Assembly: GCF_011947285.1 (NCBI RefSeq)
Contig: NZ_JAAOZT010000006.1
Location: 248,001 to 312,000 of the forward strand
Reading direction: 5' to 3'
Origin: Glaciimonas immobilis
Lineage (GTDB): Bacteria > Pseudomonadota > Gammaproteobacteria > Burkholderiales > Burkholderiaceae_D
Length of the DNA stretch: 64,000 nucleotides
The position numbers and the translations under genes were made by a program. Positions 37,763 through 46,606 of the stretch are shown piece after piece. The notes under the pieces were generated by a model, which searched no databases, had not been told where the DNA came from, and saw only the letters and a program-made list of their open reading frames with translations. The stretch's first letter is position 1, and each line of letters starts with the position of its first letter.

Positions 37763-38094
37763 ATTTTCATGGGCGTCAAAGTCTGCGTCTCAGTTTCCGA
37801 AAAAATATTTGTTTGTGCTTCTGCAAATTCACTTTGAAAAGTTCGTGTGAGCTCAGTATCCGCAAATAAATCTTGCAGTTTTATACTAGATGCGTGGGCT
37901 TCTCCCTGGCTTTTGCGAGAATCTACGTTGGGAGTATTTGTCGATGCATCCCCTCCTGTGGTGAAAAGTGCGGGCACATTTTGCACACCCGTGGCGGCTG
38001 TTGCGAGCGTTGGATGCGTCTTTGGTGCTTCCGGTGAAATAGGTCTAATAGTTGGTGTTGGTGTCGCAGCCTGAAATACGGGATTTGGAAACAT
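37744..38094 (-). pseudogene. N-terminal part of protein B, split off by a frameshift
   Basis: The 116-codon frame starts MFPNPVFQAATPTPTIRP, similar in style to the start of protein A (MISNSPPTSPPSTPPIRQ), and its 5' flank is duplicated from that of protein A. It is rich in Thr/Pro/Ser. It ends in TGA at 37744-37746, inside the start of the 36317-37762 frame, while the latter frame upstream of its ATG has a TGA near 37785. The break must therefore lie between about 37744 and 37790, where short C and A runs occur. A sequencing error is possible; two overlapping genes is the alternative. Confidence 0.55.
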
Positions 38095-38461
38095 ATTTTT
38101 TTACTTCGATGTTAATTTCGATACCGCATTCTTTCAGCATAAAAGCACTTGCTGATATCAAAAAACGGTCATCCACAGAAATCGTCACGTTGACATATCA
38201 GTACATCTATTCGGTTTTGCCAATATGAATGTGTAGGGTTTTAGCCAATAAGGGTCTTGGTGAAAATTGGCGTTCACATTATTTGTACTCAATGCAGTTT
38301 TTACGCGCTTTGGATGAAGCTTTGGTGTGTCAATCCGGTCCGTGGCATGTAAAATCGGTGGCTGACGTAAATCCTGAGTTCCAATACTTAATATCCTCGA
38401 TTTGATATCATTTATCTTGATGTCATTAAATTTACTAACATAGACTTACCGGAGAAATACC
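38095..38461. other. Gap between the insert and ybaB
   Basis: The first 57 bases are the duplicated 5' flank of the - strand genes. The rest is A+T-rich with no ORF; it must carry the promoter of ybaB-recR now that dnaX is separated from them. A TTGATA at 38402-38407 is a possible -35 with only a weak partner. GGAGA at 38451-38455 is the ybaB ribosome site. Confidence 0.4.
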
Positions 38462-38782
38462 ATGATGAAAGGTCAACTCGCAGGCTTGATGAAGCAAGCC
38501 CAGGCCATGCAGGACAATATGAAAAAAGCGCAGGATCAATTGGGCTTGATTGATGTCGAAGGCGTATCAGGCGGTGGTCTGGTCAAAGTTCTCATGTCCT
38601 GCAAAAACGCGGTTAAACGCGTCACCATCGATCCGTCCTTGCTGGCTGAGGACAAGGACATGCTGGAAGATTTGGTCGCCGCCGCTTTCAATGACGCAGT
38701 GCGTAAGGCGGAAGAAACCTCGGCCGAAAAAATGTCAGGCCTTACCGCAGGAATGCCACCCGGCTTTAAAATGCCATTCTAA
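38462..38782 (+). CDS. ybaB: YbaB/EbfC nucleoid-associated protein
   Basis: This 106-residue dimeric DNA-binding protein belongs to the YbaB/EbfC family, found beside recR in most bacteria. Family features are the N-terminal helix ([19 protein letters not shown]), the [20 protein letters not shown] strand pair and the Met/Pro-rich end [10 protein letters not shown]. The start may be either of two adjacent ATGs (38462 or 38465). In most Proteobacteria dnaX lies just upstream; here an insert intervenes. Confidence 0.95.
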   Translation: MMKGQLAGLMKQAQAMQDNMKKAQDQLGLIDVEGVSGGGLVKVLMSCKNAVKRVTIDPSLLAEDKDMLEDLVAAAFNDAVRKAEETSAEKMSGLTAGMPPGFKMPF

Positions 38783-38919
38783 GAATCTGTTTTCGGTCTG
38801 CAATTACGATCTGCAACGAGCGGGCGTCTGTGGGTGTGTTACCGCATTTGGTGGCGACCCACATTTATATGCAATATGCCAACGGGTCGTGAGACCTGTT
38901 TTGGTTTTTAAGGTCTGAT

Positions 38920-39516
38920 GTGAAAACCCCATCCAGTCTCGCGCTATTAACAGAAGCTTTACGTCATCTGCCGGGCGTAGGCCCCAAATCGGCGCAACGT
39001 ATGGCCTATCATTTATTGCAGCATGACCGCGATGGTGCTGCGCTACTTGGTCGCGCACTCACCCAAGCGGTCGAAAAAATTCAGCATTGTTCTATGTGCA
39101 ATACATTCACCGAGAACGACTTGTGCGAAGTATGTATCGACGGGGAGCGCGATGCCACGTTGTTGTGCGTAGTGGAAACCCCAACCGACCAGTTGATGAT
39201 CGAGCAGACGTTAACATATAAAGGCTTGTATTTTGTCTTAATGGGCAGATTATCGCCGCTGGATGGTATCGGTCCCAAGGATATTCAACTCGATAGATTA
39301 ATCCTTCGAGCGACTGACGGCACGGTTGCAGAGGTCGTGCTGGCGACCAACTTTACCAATGAGGGGGAAGCCACGGCGCATTACATCAGTGAAACCATGA
39401 AGGCGCGGGGTCTGCGGGTGAGCCGCCTGGCACGCGGCGTACCGGTTGGCGGTGAGTTGGAATATGTCGATGCGGGAACTATCGCCCGCGCCATGTTGGA
39501 CCGTCGAGCAACCTGA
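38920..39516 (+). CDS. recR: Recombination mediator protein RecR
   Basis: RecR works with RecF and RecO to load RecA at gaps. The 198-residue protein shows the helix-hairpin-helix ([20 protein letters not shown]), the Cys4 zinc finger (CSMCNTF...CEVC), the Toprim domain ([14 protein letters not shown]) and the C-terminal [14 protein letters not shown] Walker-like motif. The start is a GTG at 38920 with AAGG upstream. It lies 137 bases after ybaB. Confidence 0.95.
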   Translation: MKTPSSLALLTEALRHLPGVGPKSAQRMAYHLLQHDRDGAALLGRALTQAVEKIQHCSMCNTFTENDLCEVCIDGERDATLLCVVETPTDQLMIEQTLTYKGLYFVLMGRLSPLDGIGPKDIQLDRLILRATDGTVAEVVLATNFTNEGEATAHYISETMKARGLRVSRLARGVPVGGELEYVDAGTIARAMLDRRAT

Positions 39517-39954
39517 TTTTGAGTGTTCTGAGCCAAGCAAACATAAAAAGGGTATAACAGGAGGTTGTGAAATAATTAATTTTTAACATGAGGGATAATG
39601 CCGTTACCGCCACCTTATGTCATTAAATACGTGGAATATCAAAAAGCGTATGCAAGATATAGGAAGTCGCGGTGGGAGCCGCCACCGTTTAGTTCGTGAA
39701 ATAATTTCAAGTCACCCTTTAAAGATGCCTGCGGTATTATGTCGAGGCAATTAAAACATAAAAAAGGTCAGGTTCACGCGTTTTAATAACAAGCCAAAAA
39801 TAGCGTTCTGTGCAAGCCTTAGAGCCGGAGCGCTAACTGAAAGCCGCCGTTAAGCGTGGCGGATAACTGATTAAACGGTGTTTTGTTATCGCTATGTTGT
39901 AATCTTATGGTGTAATAATTACGCATCACGCACCTATCAAGTTGAGGAGACAAA
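39517..39954. other. Gap between recR and the ABC importer
   Basis: No supported gene lies in these 438 bases. A 33-codon frame (39598-39699, peptide starting MPLPPPYVIKYVEY) has GAGGG shortly upstream and could be a small protein, but there is no further support. Minor hairpins (CGGTGG/CCACCG near 39680; CCGCC/GGCGG near 39850) lack T-runs. The downstream gene has a strong ribosome site, GAGGAGA. Confidence 0.35.
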
Positions 39955-40992
39955 ATGAAATTTAACTGGAAACAGTTTGGTATCGCACTCTGCCTGTTCC
40001 TGGCGGGTTATTTGACATTTAATAGCAAATTATTCGCCCAGACATTAGAAAAACCTAAAGTCTCCATCGCGGTCGGCGGTAAGAATTTGCTGTACTACTT
40101 GCCGCTAACGGTTGCCGAACAGCTGGGATATTTTAAAGATGAAGGTTTGCAGGTTGAAATTTCCGATTTCGCTGGCGGTGCAAAAGCATTGCAAGCACTA
40201 ATCGGTGGTAGTGCAGATGTCGTTTCCGGCGCCTTCGAGCACACCATCAGTATGCAAGCCAAAAACCAGATTATCACAGCCTTTGTATTGCAAGGCCGTG
40301 CGCCGCAAATTGTCATGGCGGTGTCCAACAAGACCATGCCACACTACAAAACGATTGCGGATTTAAAGGGCAAAAAAATTGGCGTCACTGCGCCAGGTTC
40401 TTCTACCAGCATGATGAGCAATTTTGTGTTGGCAAAAGGCGGCCTGAAACCGACTGACGTTTCGTACATTGGTGTAGGTGCATCGGCGGGTGCGTTATCG
40501 GCTTTGCGCTCCGGGCAAATTGACGCCATCGCCAATCTGGATCCGTTGATCACTATGTTGCAGCAAAAAAACGAGATCCGGATCATTTCCGATACCCGCA
40601 CATTAAAAGAGACCAATGCGATATTTGGCGGTCCGATGCCTGCGGCGACCTTGTATGCTTCGGCTGACTTTATCAAAAAATATCCTAATACCACGCAGGC
40701 CTTAACTAATGCGATGGTACGTGCATTAAGATGGCTGCAAAAGGCCGCTCCTGAAGATATCGTCAAGGCCGTGCCGGAAAGTTATTTGTTAGGTGATCGC
40801 CCGTTGTACATCGCTGCCTTTACCAAAGTGCGGGAGGCGATCTCGCCAGATGGTAAATTCCCTGAAGGGGGCGCAGTTACAGCATTACATACGCTAGAGT
40901 CTTTTGATCCGACGTTAGCTGATAAAAAAATAGATTTATCTACAACCTACACGAATGCGTTCGTAGATAAAGCTGACCAAAAGTATAAATAA
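39955..40992 (+). CDS. ABC transporter substrate-binding protein (NMT1/SsuA-like)
   Basis: The 345-residue protein starts with a Sec signal peptide, probably cleaved near LFAQ-TL. The mature part is of the NMT1/THI5-like type: VGGKNLLYYLPLTVAEQLGYFKDEGL, GGAKALQALIGGSADVVSG, LKGKKIGVTAPGSSTSMM and LRSGQIDAIANLDP. Relatives bind sulfonates, taurine, nitrate or thiamine precursors; the ligand cannot be told from sequence. ATPase and permease genes follow, after a strong hairpin, so this is the periplasmic receptor of that importer. Confidence 0.9.
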   Translation: MKFNWKQFGIALCLFLAGYLTFNSKLFAQTLEKPKVSIAVGGKNLLYYLPLTVAEQLGYFKDEGLQVEISDFAGGAKALQALIGGSADVVSGAFEHTISMQAKNQIITAFVLQGRAPQIVMAVSNKTMPHYKTIADLKGKKIGVTAPGSSTSMMSNFVLAKGGLKPTDVSYIGVGASAGALSALRSGQIDAIANLDPLITMLQQKNEIRIISDTRTLKETNAIFGGPMPAATLYASADFIKKYPNTTQALTNAMVRALRWLQKAAPEDIVKAVPESYLLGDRPLYIAAFTKVREAISPDGKFPEGGAVTALHTLESFDPTLADKKIDLSTTYTNAFVDKADQKYK

Positions 40993-41040
40993 ACAATTCG
41001 GCATGCTGCATAAATTGCAGTAAGTGCCGCAATAAATATT

Positions 41041-41086
41041 AAATCGCCCTGCACCGAAAAAAAGGAGCGCAGGGCGATTTATTTTT
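41041..41086 (+). terminator. Hairpin with T-tract between binding-protein and ATPase genes
   Basis: AAATCGCCCTGC (41041-41052) pairs perfectly with GCAGGGCGATTT (41069-41080), followed by ATTTTTG. It looks like an intrinsic terminator, but the next two genes of the same transporter are downstream. Partial read-through, or 3'-end protection of the first cistron, would give more binding protein than membrane parts. Confidence 0.8.
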
Positions 41087-41131
41087 GTATCTAATGCATC
41101 TATTTTAATCGTGATTTTTTCGGCTTGCGCC

Positions 41132-41965
41132 ATGCCACCTATGACACCAGATTCGTCGATACCAGCATTGTTTCTCGACAATATCAGCTGCACATTCATT
41201 TCAAAGGATGATCGTTCGCAGCGCTATACCGCCGTTGCAGATACCACCTTATCCATCGCCCCGGGTGAGTTCGTTTCCGTGGTAGGGCCAACGGGCTGCG
41301 GTAAATCGACCTTGCTGAACGTCGGTGCCGGCTTACTACAACCATCGACTGGTAGCGTGAAAGTGTTCGGCAAAGAATTAGCCGGAATTAACCAGCGTGC
41401 CGGTTATATGTTTCAGTCAGAGGCATTAATGCCATGGCGCAGCGCGCTACAAAACGTCATCGCAGGTTTGCAGTATCGCGCGATGGACGACGCGCAGGCA
41501 AAGCAGCTGGGCGAGGAATGGCTGGCCCGGGTGGGCTTGCAAGGGTTTGGCGATCGTTATCCGCATCAACTCTCGGGCGGTATGCGTAAGCGCGTTTCGC
41601 TGGCGCAAACGTTGATCCTTGACCCTGACATCATTTTGATGGATGAACCTTTTTCAGCACTGGATATCCAGACACGCCAGTTAATGGAAAACGAAGTACT
41701 AGACCTGTGGAATGCAAAAAAGAAAGCCGTGCTATTCATCACCCACGATCTGGATGAAGCGATTGCCATGTCGGACCGCGTGATTGTCCTGTCCGCAGGG
41801 CCGGGCACCCACCCGATAGGTGAGTTCGTCATTGATCTGGAACGTCCACGCGATGTGGCAGAAATTCGTACCGATCCGCGCTTTGTCGAACTGCATCGGC
41901 AGATATGGAGCGTGCTCCGCGATGAAGTCCTGAAAGGCTATCAGCAACAGAAAAAAATTGCCTGA
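41132..41965 (+). CDS. ABC transporter ATP-binding protein (SsuB/TauB-like)
   Basis: This is the ATPase of the importer. Motifs are GPTGCGKSTLLN (Walker A), MFQSEALMPWRSALQNV (Q-loop), LSGGMRKRVSLAQ (signature), IILMDEPFSALD (Walker B) and FITHDLDEAI (switch His). ATG codons at 41132 (MPPMTPDS) and 41141 (MTPDS) are both possible; a GTG at 41111 is less likely because it lies close to the upstream hairpin. The protein is about 275 residues. It groups with the nitrate/sulfonate/taurine class, agreeing with its neighbours. Confidence 0.92.
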   Translation: MPPMTPDSSIPALFLDNISCTFISKDDRSQRYTAVADTTLSIAPGEFVSVVGPTGCGKSTLLNVGAGLLQPSTGSVKVFGKELAGINQRAGYMFQSEALMPWRSALQNVIAGLQYRAMDDAQAKQLGEEWLARVGLQGFGDRYPHQLSGGMRKRVSLAQTLILDPDIILMDEPFSALDIQTRQLMENEVLDLWNAKKKAVLFITHDLDEAIAMSDRVIVLSAGPGTHPIGEFVIDLERPRDVAEIRTDPRFVELHRQIWSVLRDEVLKGYQQQKKIA

Positions 41966-42093
41966 ATTGGGCGCACGGAATAGGGCAGACTGAAATAGTC
42001 GACTGATAAAGTAAATTTTCGATAGTCGCAATAGGACGGTCCAGGGTTCAAGAACGTTCTTGTGACGAATCAAATAAGAAAGAGTACGACATC

Positions 42094-42945
42094 ATGTGGC
42101 AAGCGATTAAACCCAATTACAAAAATATGCGTCTCTATCAGGCGCTAGTGCTGGTCATTTTTTTTGCAGTCTGGCATCTGGTTACGCGTAACCCGCAGAC
42201 AGCGTTTTTCTTTGGCGAACCCGTCAAAGTGATGATCCGCATCTGGCAATGGTTTACGGTCGGCAGCGGTAGTCTGGATGTGGGTCTTGCAGATAGCACA
42301 TGGTTCACCCTAACGTTTCCCGGAGAGATTTACTCTCATCTGCTGGTGACGTTGACCGAGACCATGCTGGCGTTTGGAATCGGTACTGTATTGGGTTTGG
42401 GCGTAGGGTTGTGGCTCGCTCTGTCGCCGTTGACTTCGGCAATTCTGGATCCGTATATCAAAGCGTCCAACGCTATGCCACGGGTGATTCTGGCACCGAT
42501 TTTTGCGATGTGGTTCGGCCTTGGCATCTGGTCCAAGGTGGCATTGGCGGTCACATTGGTCTTTTTTATTGTGTTCTTTAATGTGTACCAGGGCGTGAAG
42601 GAAGTCAGCCCTGTGGTGTTGTCGAACGCGCGTATGTTAGGTGCCAACCAGCGCCAGTTGTTGCGGACGGTTTATTTGCCATCGGCGACTTCGTGGGTAT
42701 TTTCTAGTTTGCATACTTCGGTTGGGCTGGCTTTTGTGGGTGTCATCGTGGGTGAGTATTTGGGTTCTGCGCGTGGGGTGGGTTATCTGATTTTGCAGGC
42801 TGAAGGGGCGTTTGATATTAATACTGTTTTTGCCGGGATTTTGGTGTTGACGGCTTTTGCTTTGATACTTGATTCGGTGGTTGGATTGATTGAGAAGCGG
42901 TTGATGAAGTGGCAGCCCAAGGGAGGAGATACTGAGCGGCTTTAA
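42094..42945 (+). CDS. ABC transporter permease (SsuC/TauC-like)
   Basis: The 283-residue inner membrane protein has about six hydrophobic helices. The cytoplasmic coupling loop that docks on the ATPase is visible as ARMLGANQRQLLRTVYLPSATSWVF (the EAA-type motif), and AMPRVILAPIFAMWFGLG is typical of this permease class. It follows the ATPase gene by 128 bases. It completes a three-gene importer. Confidence 0.9.
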   Translation: MWQAIKPNYKNMRLYQALVLVIFFAVWHLVTRNPQTAFFFGEPVKVMIRIWQWFTVGSGSLDVGLADSTWFTLTFPGEIYSHLLVTLTETMLAFGIGTVLGLGVGLWLALSPLTSAILDPYIKASNAMPRVILAPIFAMWFGLGIWSKVALAVTLVFFIVFFNVYQGVKEVSPVVLSNARMLGANQRQLLRTVYLPSATSWVFSSLHTSVGLAFVGVIVGEYLGSARGVGYLILQAEGAFDINTVFAGILVLTAFALILDSVVGLIEKRLMKWQPKGGDTERL

Positions 42946-42974
42946 GCGATGGGTCGATAGGTTAAACGGTTAGT

Positions 42975-42998
42975 GCTCCGTAGATGCTAGCACGGAGC
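42975..42998. other. Hairpin between convergent permease and transaldolase genes
   Basis: GCTCCGT (42975-42981) and ACGGAGC (42992-42998) form a perfect 7-bp stem. No T-run follows on either strand, so a termination role is uncertain. The rest of the gap 42946-43175 holds nothing recognised. Confidence 0.35.
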
Positions 42999-43175
42999 CT
43001 TCCGCACAATCGATTTGCTCTTCCCTCGATGGGGTGAGTTTTTCTACCATCCCCTGCGGATAGCGCCCTGATATTCTGCGCTTACTACCGCGGACGTCGG
43101 CACAACGTCCGCATAATTCGAGGTGGAGGAACTGAGCGTCGCTGGCAAGCCAGCCACAAACATGCTTCGCATTTT

Positions 43176-44111
43176 TTAACGCAACGCTTCAATCAACTGC
43201 TCCAGCTTAACCGTATCAGCACTAAATTGGCGGATGCCTTCCGCCAATTTTTCGGTAGCCATGGCATCATCATTTACCATATTCCGGAATGCGGATTCAT
43301 CCAGGCTAATTTTCTCAATATTCGCTTCTCTTGAAGCGTCGGCGCTGAGCTTGCGGACGATTGGATCGCTACTTTCTTCCAGTTTTTTCAACAGGTCAGG
43401 ACTGATGGTCAGCAAATCGCAGCCGGCCAGTTCGATAATTTGGGAGGTATTGCGGAAGCTTGCACCCATGACTTCGGTGGCATAACCGAATTTGCGGAAG
43501 TAGTTATATACCTGCTTGACGGATTGCACGCCAGGATCATCCGCGCCCGTATATTCCTGCCCCGTAGATTTTTTGTACCAGTCATAGATACGACCAACGA
43601 AAGGAGAGATAAGCTGCACTTTTGCTTCGGCACAAGCAATCGCTTGCGGTAGCGAGAACAACAAGGTCAGGTTGCAACGAATACCTTCTTTTTCCAATAC
43701 CTCGGCGGCGCGGATGCCTTCCCAGGTCGATGCAATTTTAATCAGTATGCGCTCGCGATTAATGCCTGCCGCCTCATACAATCCGATCAGCTTGCGGCCT
43801 TTTTCGACCGTGCCCTGCGTGTCAAACGACAGGCGTGCATCGGTCTCGGTGGATACACGGCCCGGAATGATTTTCAAAATCTCCAGACCGAATACGATCA
43901 GTAATTGGTCAATGATATCGTGCGTTGACAGGGCGGCATGGTCACGCACCGCTTGCGCCATCAGCGGTTGATAGTCCGTTTTTTGCACGGCCTTCAAAAT
44001 CAGGGACGGATTAGTGGTTGCGTCGCGCGGCGCGAACGCTTTCATCGTCTGAAAATCGCCCGTGTCAGCAACGATGGTGGTGAACTGTTTGAGCTGTTCT
44101 AGTTGGTTCAT
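43176..44111 (-). CDS. tal: Transaldolase
   Basis: Transaldolase moves a dihydroxyacetone unit between sugar phosphates in the non-oxidative pentose phosphate pathway. The 311-residue protein is of the TalB type: [14 protein letters not shown] at the N-terminus, [15 protein letters not shown], and the Schiff-base Lys125 in [11 protein letters not shown]. Later blocks [18 protein letters not shown] and [12 protein letters not shown] are also intact. It is a single gene, convergent with the ABC importer. Confidence 0.96.
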   Translation of the reverse strand: MNQLEQLKQFTTIVADTGDFQTMKAFAPRDATTNPSLILKAVQKTDYQPLMAQAVRDHAALSTHDIIDQLLIVFGLEILKIIPGRVSTETDARLSFDTQGTVEKGRKLIGLYEAAGINRERILIKIASTWEGIRAAEVLEKEGIRCNLTLLFSLPQAIACAEAKVQLISPFVGRIYDWYKKSTGQEYTGADDPGVQSVKQVYNYFRKFGYATEVMGASFRNTSQIIELAGCDLLTISPDLLKKLEESSDPIVRKLSADASREANIEKISLDESAFRNMVNDDAMATEKLAEGIRQFSADTVKLEQLIEALR

Positions 44112-44686
44112 GGCAGGTATCGGTGCGGTTAGGTTAATCGAGATGTCGAATTTTTAAATGCGCAGATTTCCAAGTGTCTTTAACGGCGATTTGCAGGCGG
44201 CGCGTGCACGGCATTATTCTACGCAAAATTCATCGTAAGCCAAACTGCGAACATCGGCAACCTTAACAGTTAAGTGTCTTTCATGGCGTTATTAGTTCCT
44301 CTATGGTCGGCGAATCACACGTTATCAGACGTTAATGCGGTCCTCCAGTCTAACAGGCCAGGCCTCACTACCATATTGCAGCAAAGTAACGTGTGATTTT
44401 TGCATGATCCGGTGCAAAGGATTGATTCGCGACCTTACTGCTGGGATGTGATTTGATCCGTGTAGCGCTCAAATCTTCATGGTATCAAGACTGTCGCGAT
44501 GCCCGGACCGAAAACGTCGAGGCGAATAGCGTGAAACGAAAATGCTGTCCCATACAGAATACTCTGCCGCCTACAGATAAGTCTGTAGTATTTGTAGATA
44601 ATTCTCCCATCATTTTCAGATTTATCTCATATCAATTGGGCATTCCCACTTTGTAAAATAATGCGTCCCGGTTATTTACAAATAGG
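44112..44686. other. Gap upstream of the CDI locus
   Basis: These 575 bases carry no supported gene; a 67-codon frame at 44453-44656 has no ribosome site or family. The perfect inverted repeat CTACAGA-TAAG-TCTGTAG (44571-44588) about 100 bases before cdiB is a possible regulator site or small hairpin. A TAAAAT near 44656 is a possible -10 with a poor -35. Confidence 0.4.
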
Positions 44687-46489
44687 TTGCATTTGAAAAA
44701 GACTCATGAGGCCTTTGGCCTTCACTCTGATATTCCCTCCGTATGGTTTAGTTTTCCTCAACTTGCAAAATCTTTATTATTAAGTAGCACTATTTTTGTC
44801 TTTTGCGCCCAGGCTGCCGAACCGCTGCAAACACCGTCCACCGAAGAACAACGTCGCCGCAGTAAGGCCGAAGCCGAGGCGCGCCAGCGCGCCATGCACG
44901 CGCCCAAAGTCGCGCTGGATAACGGCGCTGTCGCCGGTAGTGATACTGCTGATGCATTGTCGCTTCCGGTCGAGTCGCCTTGTTTTATCGTGCAGCAATT
45001 TTCACTCACCGTGCCAGCGCAACTATCTGCGGCCGCTAAAGTAACCGGCGCGAGCGCTTTATTACTGGATCCGTTTCGGTTCGCTCAGGACTATTTGCAG
45101 CAATATGCCGGTACTTGCGTCGGTAAAGACGGCTTGAATGTGATCGTTCAACGCTTGACCAATCTGATTTTGCAGCGCGGTTACAGCACAACGCGCATCG
45201 GCATTCCTGCACAGGATTTATCTGGCGGCACTCTCACGCTCGCCTTGGTGCCGGGCGTGATTAAGACATTACGTTTTGCCGATCCGGCAACTTATGGAAC
45301 GCTAAGAAATGCGTTTCCTACCGGTCCCGGCCGCTTGCTAAATTTGCACGATCTGGAGCAAGGATTAGAGCAACTAAAGCGTATTCCAAGTCAGGACGTT
45401 GATATGAAAATTGTGCCGGGCCAGGTGCCCGGTCAAAGCGACGTTATGGTGGCTGTCGAGCGCGCCAAAGCATGGAAATTGAGCGGGCACGTGGACGATA
45501 GCGGTGCACAAAGTACGGGCAAGTTGCAGGCGGGTTTTAATGTTAGCGTCGATAATCCGCTCGGCCTCAGTGATATGGTCAATATCGGCATCAACACCGA
45601 TGCCGACCGCAAGGCGGGTCAGCATGGTAGTAGCGGTAACAGTCTTTATTATGCGGTACCGGTCGGTTACTGGCGCTATGCGCTCAGCGCCAGCAGTCTT
45701 GATTATCATCAGCAAATTGCAGGGACATATCAAAACTTTGTATCGGCGGGCAAGTCACGCAATCTGGAATTTACGGTAGACCATTTATTTCAACGCAGCC
45801 AATCTCAAAAGAATAGCTGGCAATTTAAAGTCGGCAAGCGCTGGAGTCACGCTTATATCGACGAGACCGAAATCGATGGGCAGAAGCGCAATACGACCTT
45901 CGCTGAACTGGCCTGGGTCCATCAACATTATTTCGGCAACGCCCAGCTTGACCTGACCTTCGCCAATCGCTGGGGCGTCTCGTGGTTTAACGGTCAGGCC
46001 GACGAGGAGTGGCGCAGCAACGCCGATCCAACGTTCCGCTACACCCTGCAAAGCCTCGACGCGACCTTGGTTGTGCCTTTCAGTATCGCGCGCCAACCGC
46101 TCACTTATATCGGCACATTACGTGCTCAAAATACGCGCTCACCTTTATACGTGACCGACCAATTATCGATCGGTAATCGCTATACCGTGCGCGGTTTTGA
46201 TGGCGAACTGACGCTGGCAGGGGAAAGGGGTTTCTTCTTCCGCAATGAACTCGATATCCCGCTCGCCCAAAGCGGTCAGTCGGCGTACCTGGGCATCGAC
46301 GTCGGCAAAATATACGGCCCCAGTGTGCAGTATCTGTTGGGCGACAAGATCGCGGGCGCGGTGGTCGGTGTACGTGGCGGATATGGTGGTTTCAATTACG
46401 ACTTGTTCTCCAGTTGGTCACTCTACAAACCTGCAGGTTTTGACACTGCGACCCCGGCGCTCGGTTTCAGCCTGAGCTATCAATATTAA
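44687..46489 (+). CDS. cdiB: Two-partner secretion outer membrane transporter (CdiB/FhaC/ShlB family)
   Basis: This is the Omp85-family pore that exports the large exoprotein encoded next. A signal peptide covers about residues 1-43 (cleaved near CAQAA-EP), followed by a linker helix region, POTRA-type domains (about 85-230; e.g. LNVIVQRLTNLILQRGYSTTRIG and QVPGQSDVMVAVE) and a 16-strand barrel to the C-terminal aromatic residue (FSLSYQY). The RGFDGELTLAGERGFFFRNEL block is the conserved loop 6 region with its VRGF motif. There is no early ATG; TTG at 44687 or 44693 is the start. The 600-residue length is normal. The order B-A-I matches Enterobacteria-type CDI loci. Confidence 0.9.
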   Translation: MHLKKTHEAFGLHSDIPSVWFSFPQLAKSLLLSSTIFVFCAQAAEPLQTPSTEEQRRRSKAEAEARQRAMHAPKVALDNGAVAGSDTADALSLPVESPCFIVQQFSLTVPAQLSAAAKVTGASALLLDPFRFAQDYLQQYAGTCVGKDGLNVIVQRLTNLILQRGYSTTRIGIPAQDLSGGTLTLALVPGVIKTLRFADPATYGTLRNAFPTGPGRLLNLHDLEQGLEQLKRIPSQDVDMKIVPGQVPGQSDVMVAVERAKAWKLSGHVDDSGAQSTGKLQAGFNVSVDNPLGLSDMVNIGINTDADRKAGQHGSSGNSLYYAVPVGYWRYALSASSLDYHQQIAGTYQNFVSAGKSRNLEFTVDHLFQRSQSQKNSWQFKVGKRWSHAYIDETEIDGQKRNTTFAELAWVHQHYFGNAQLDLTFANRWGVSWFNGQADEEWRSNADPTFRYTLQSLDATLVVPFSIARQPLTYIGTLRAQNTRSPLYVTDQLSIGNRYTVRGFDGELTLAGERGFFFRNELDIPLAQSGQSAYLGIDVGKIYGPSVQYLLGDKIAGAVVGVRGGYGGFNYDLFSSWSLYKPAGFDTATPALGFSLSYQY

Positions 46490-46606
46490 CCACACTCGTA
46501 ACAGTGTTCCGGCCCCGTTAAACGCGGCCGTGATCATTTGTGCACCTTTCAAACGCCATCGCCGGTCCTTGTGCTTTGGTCGCGCTTTCTCAGAATTGGA
46601 CACTGC

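Noticed and set aside
44453-44656. 67-codon ORF upstream of cdiB
   Set aside because: No ribosome site, no recognisable product, and it contains the inverted repeat listed as a possible regulatory site.
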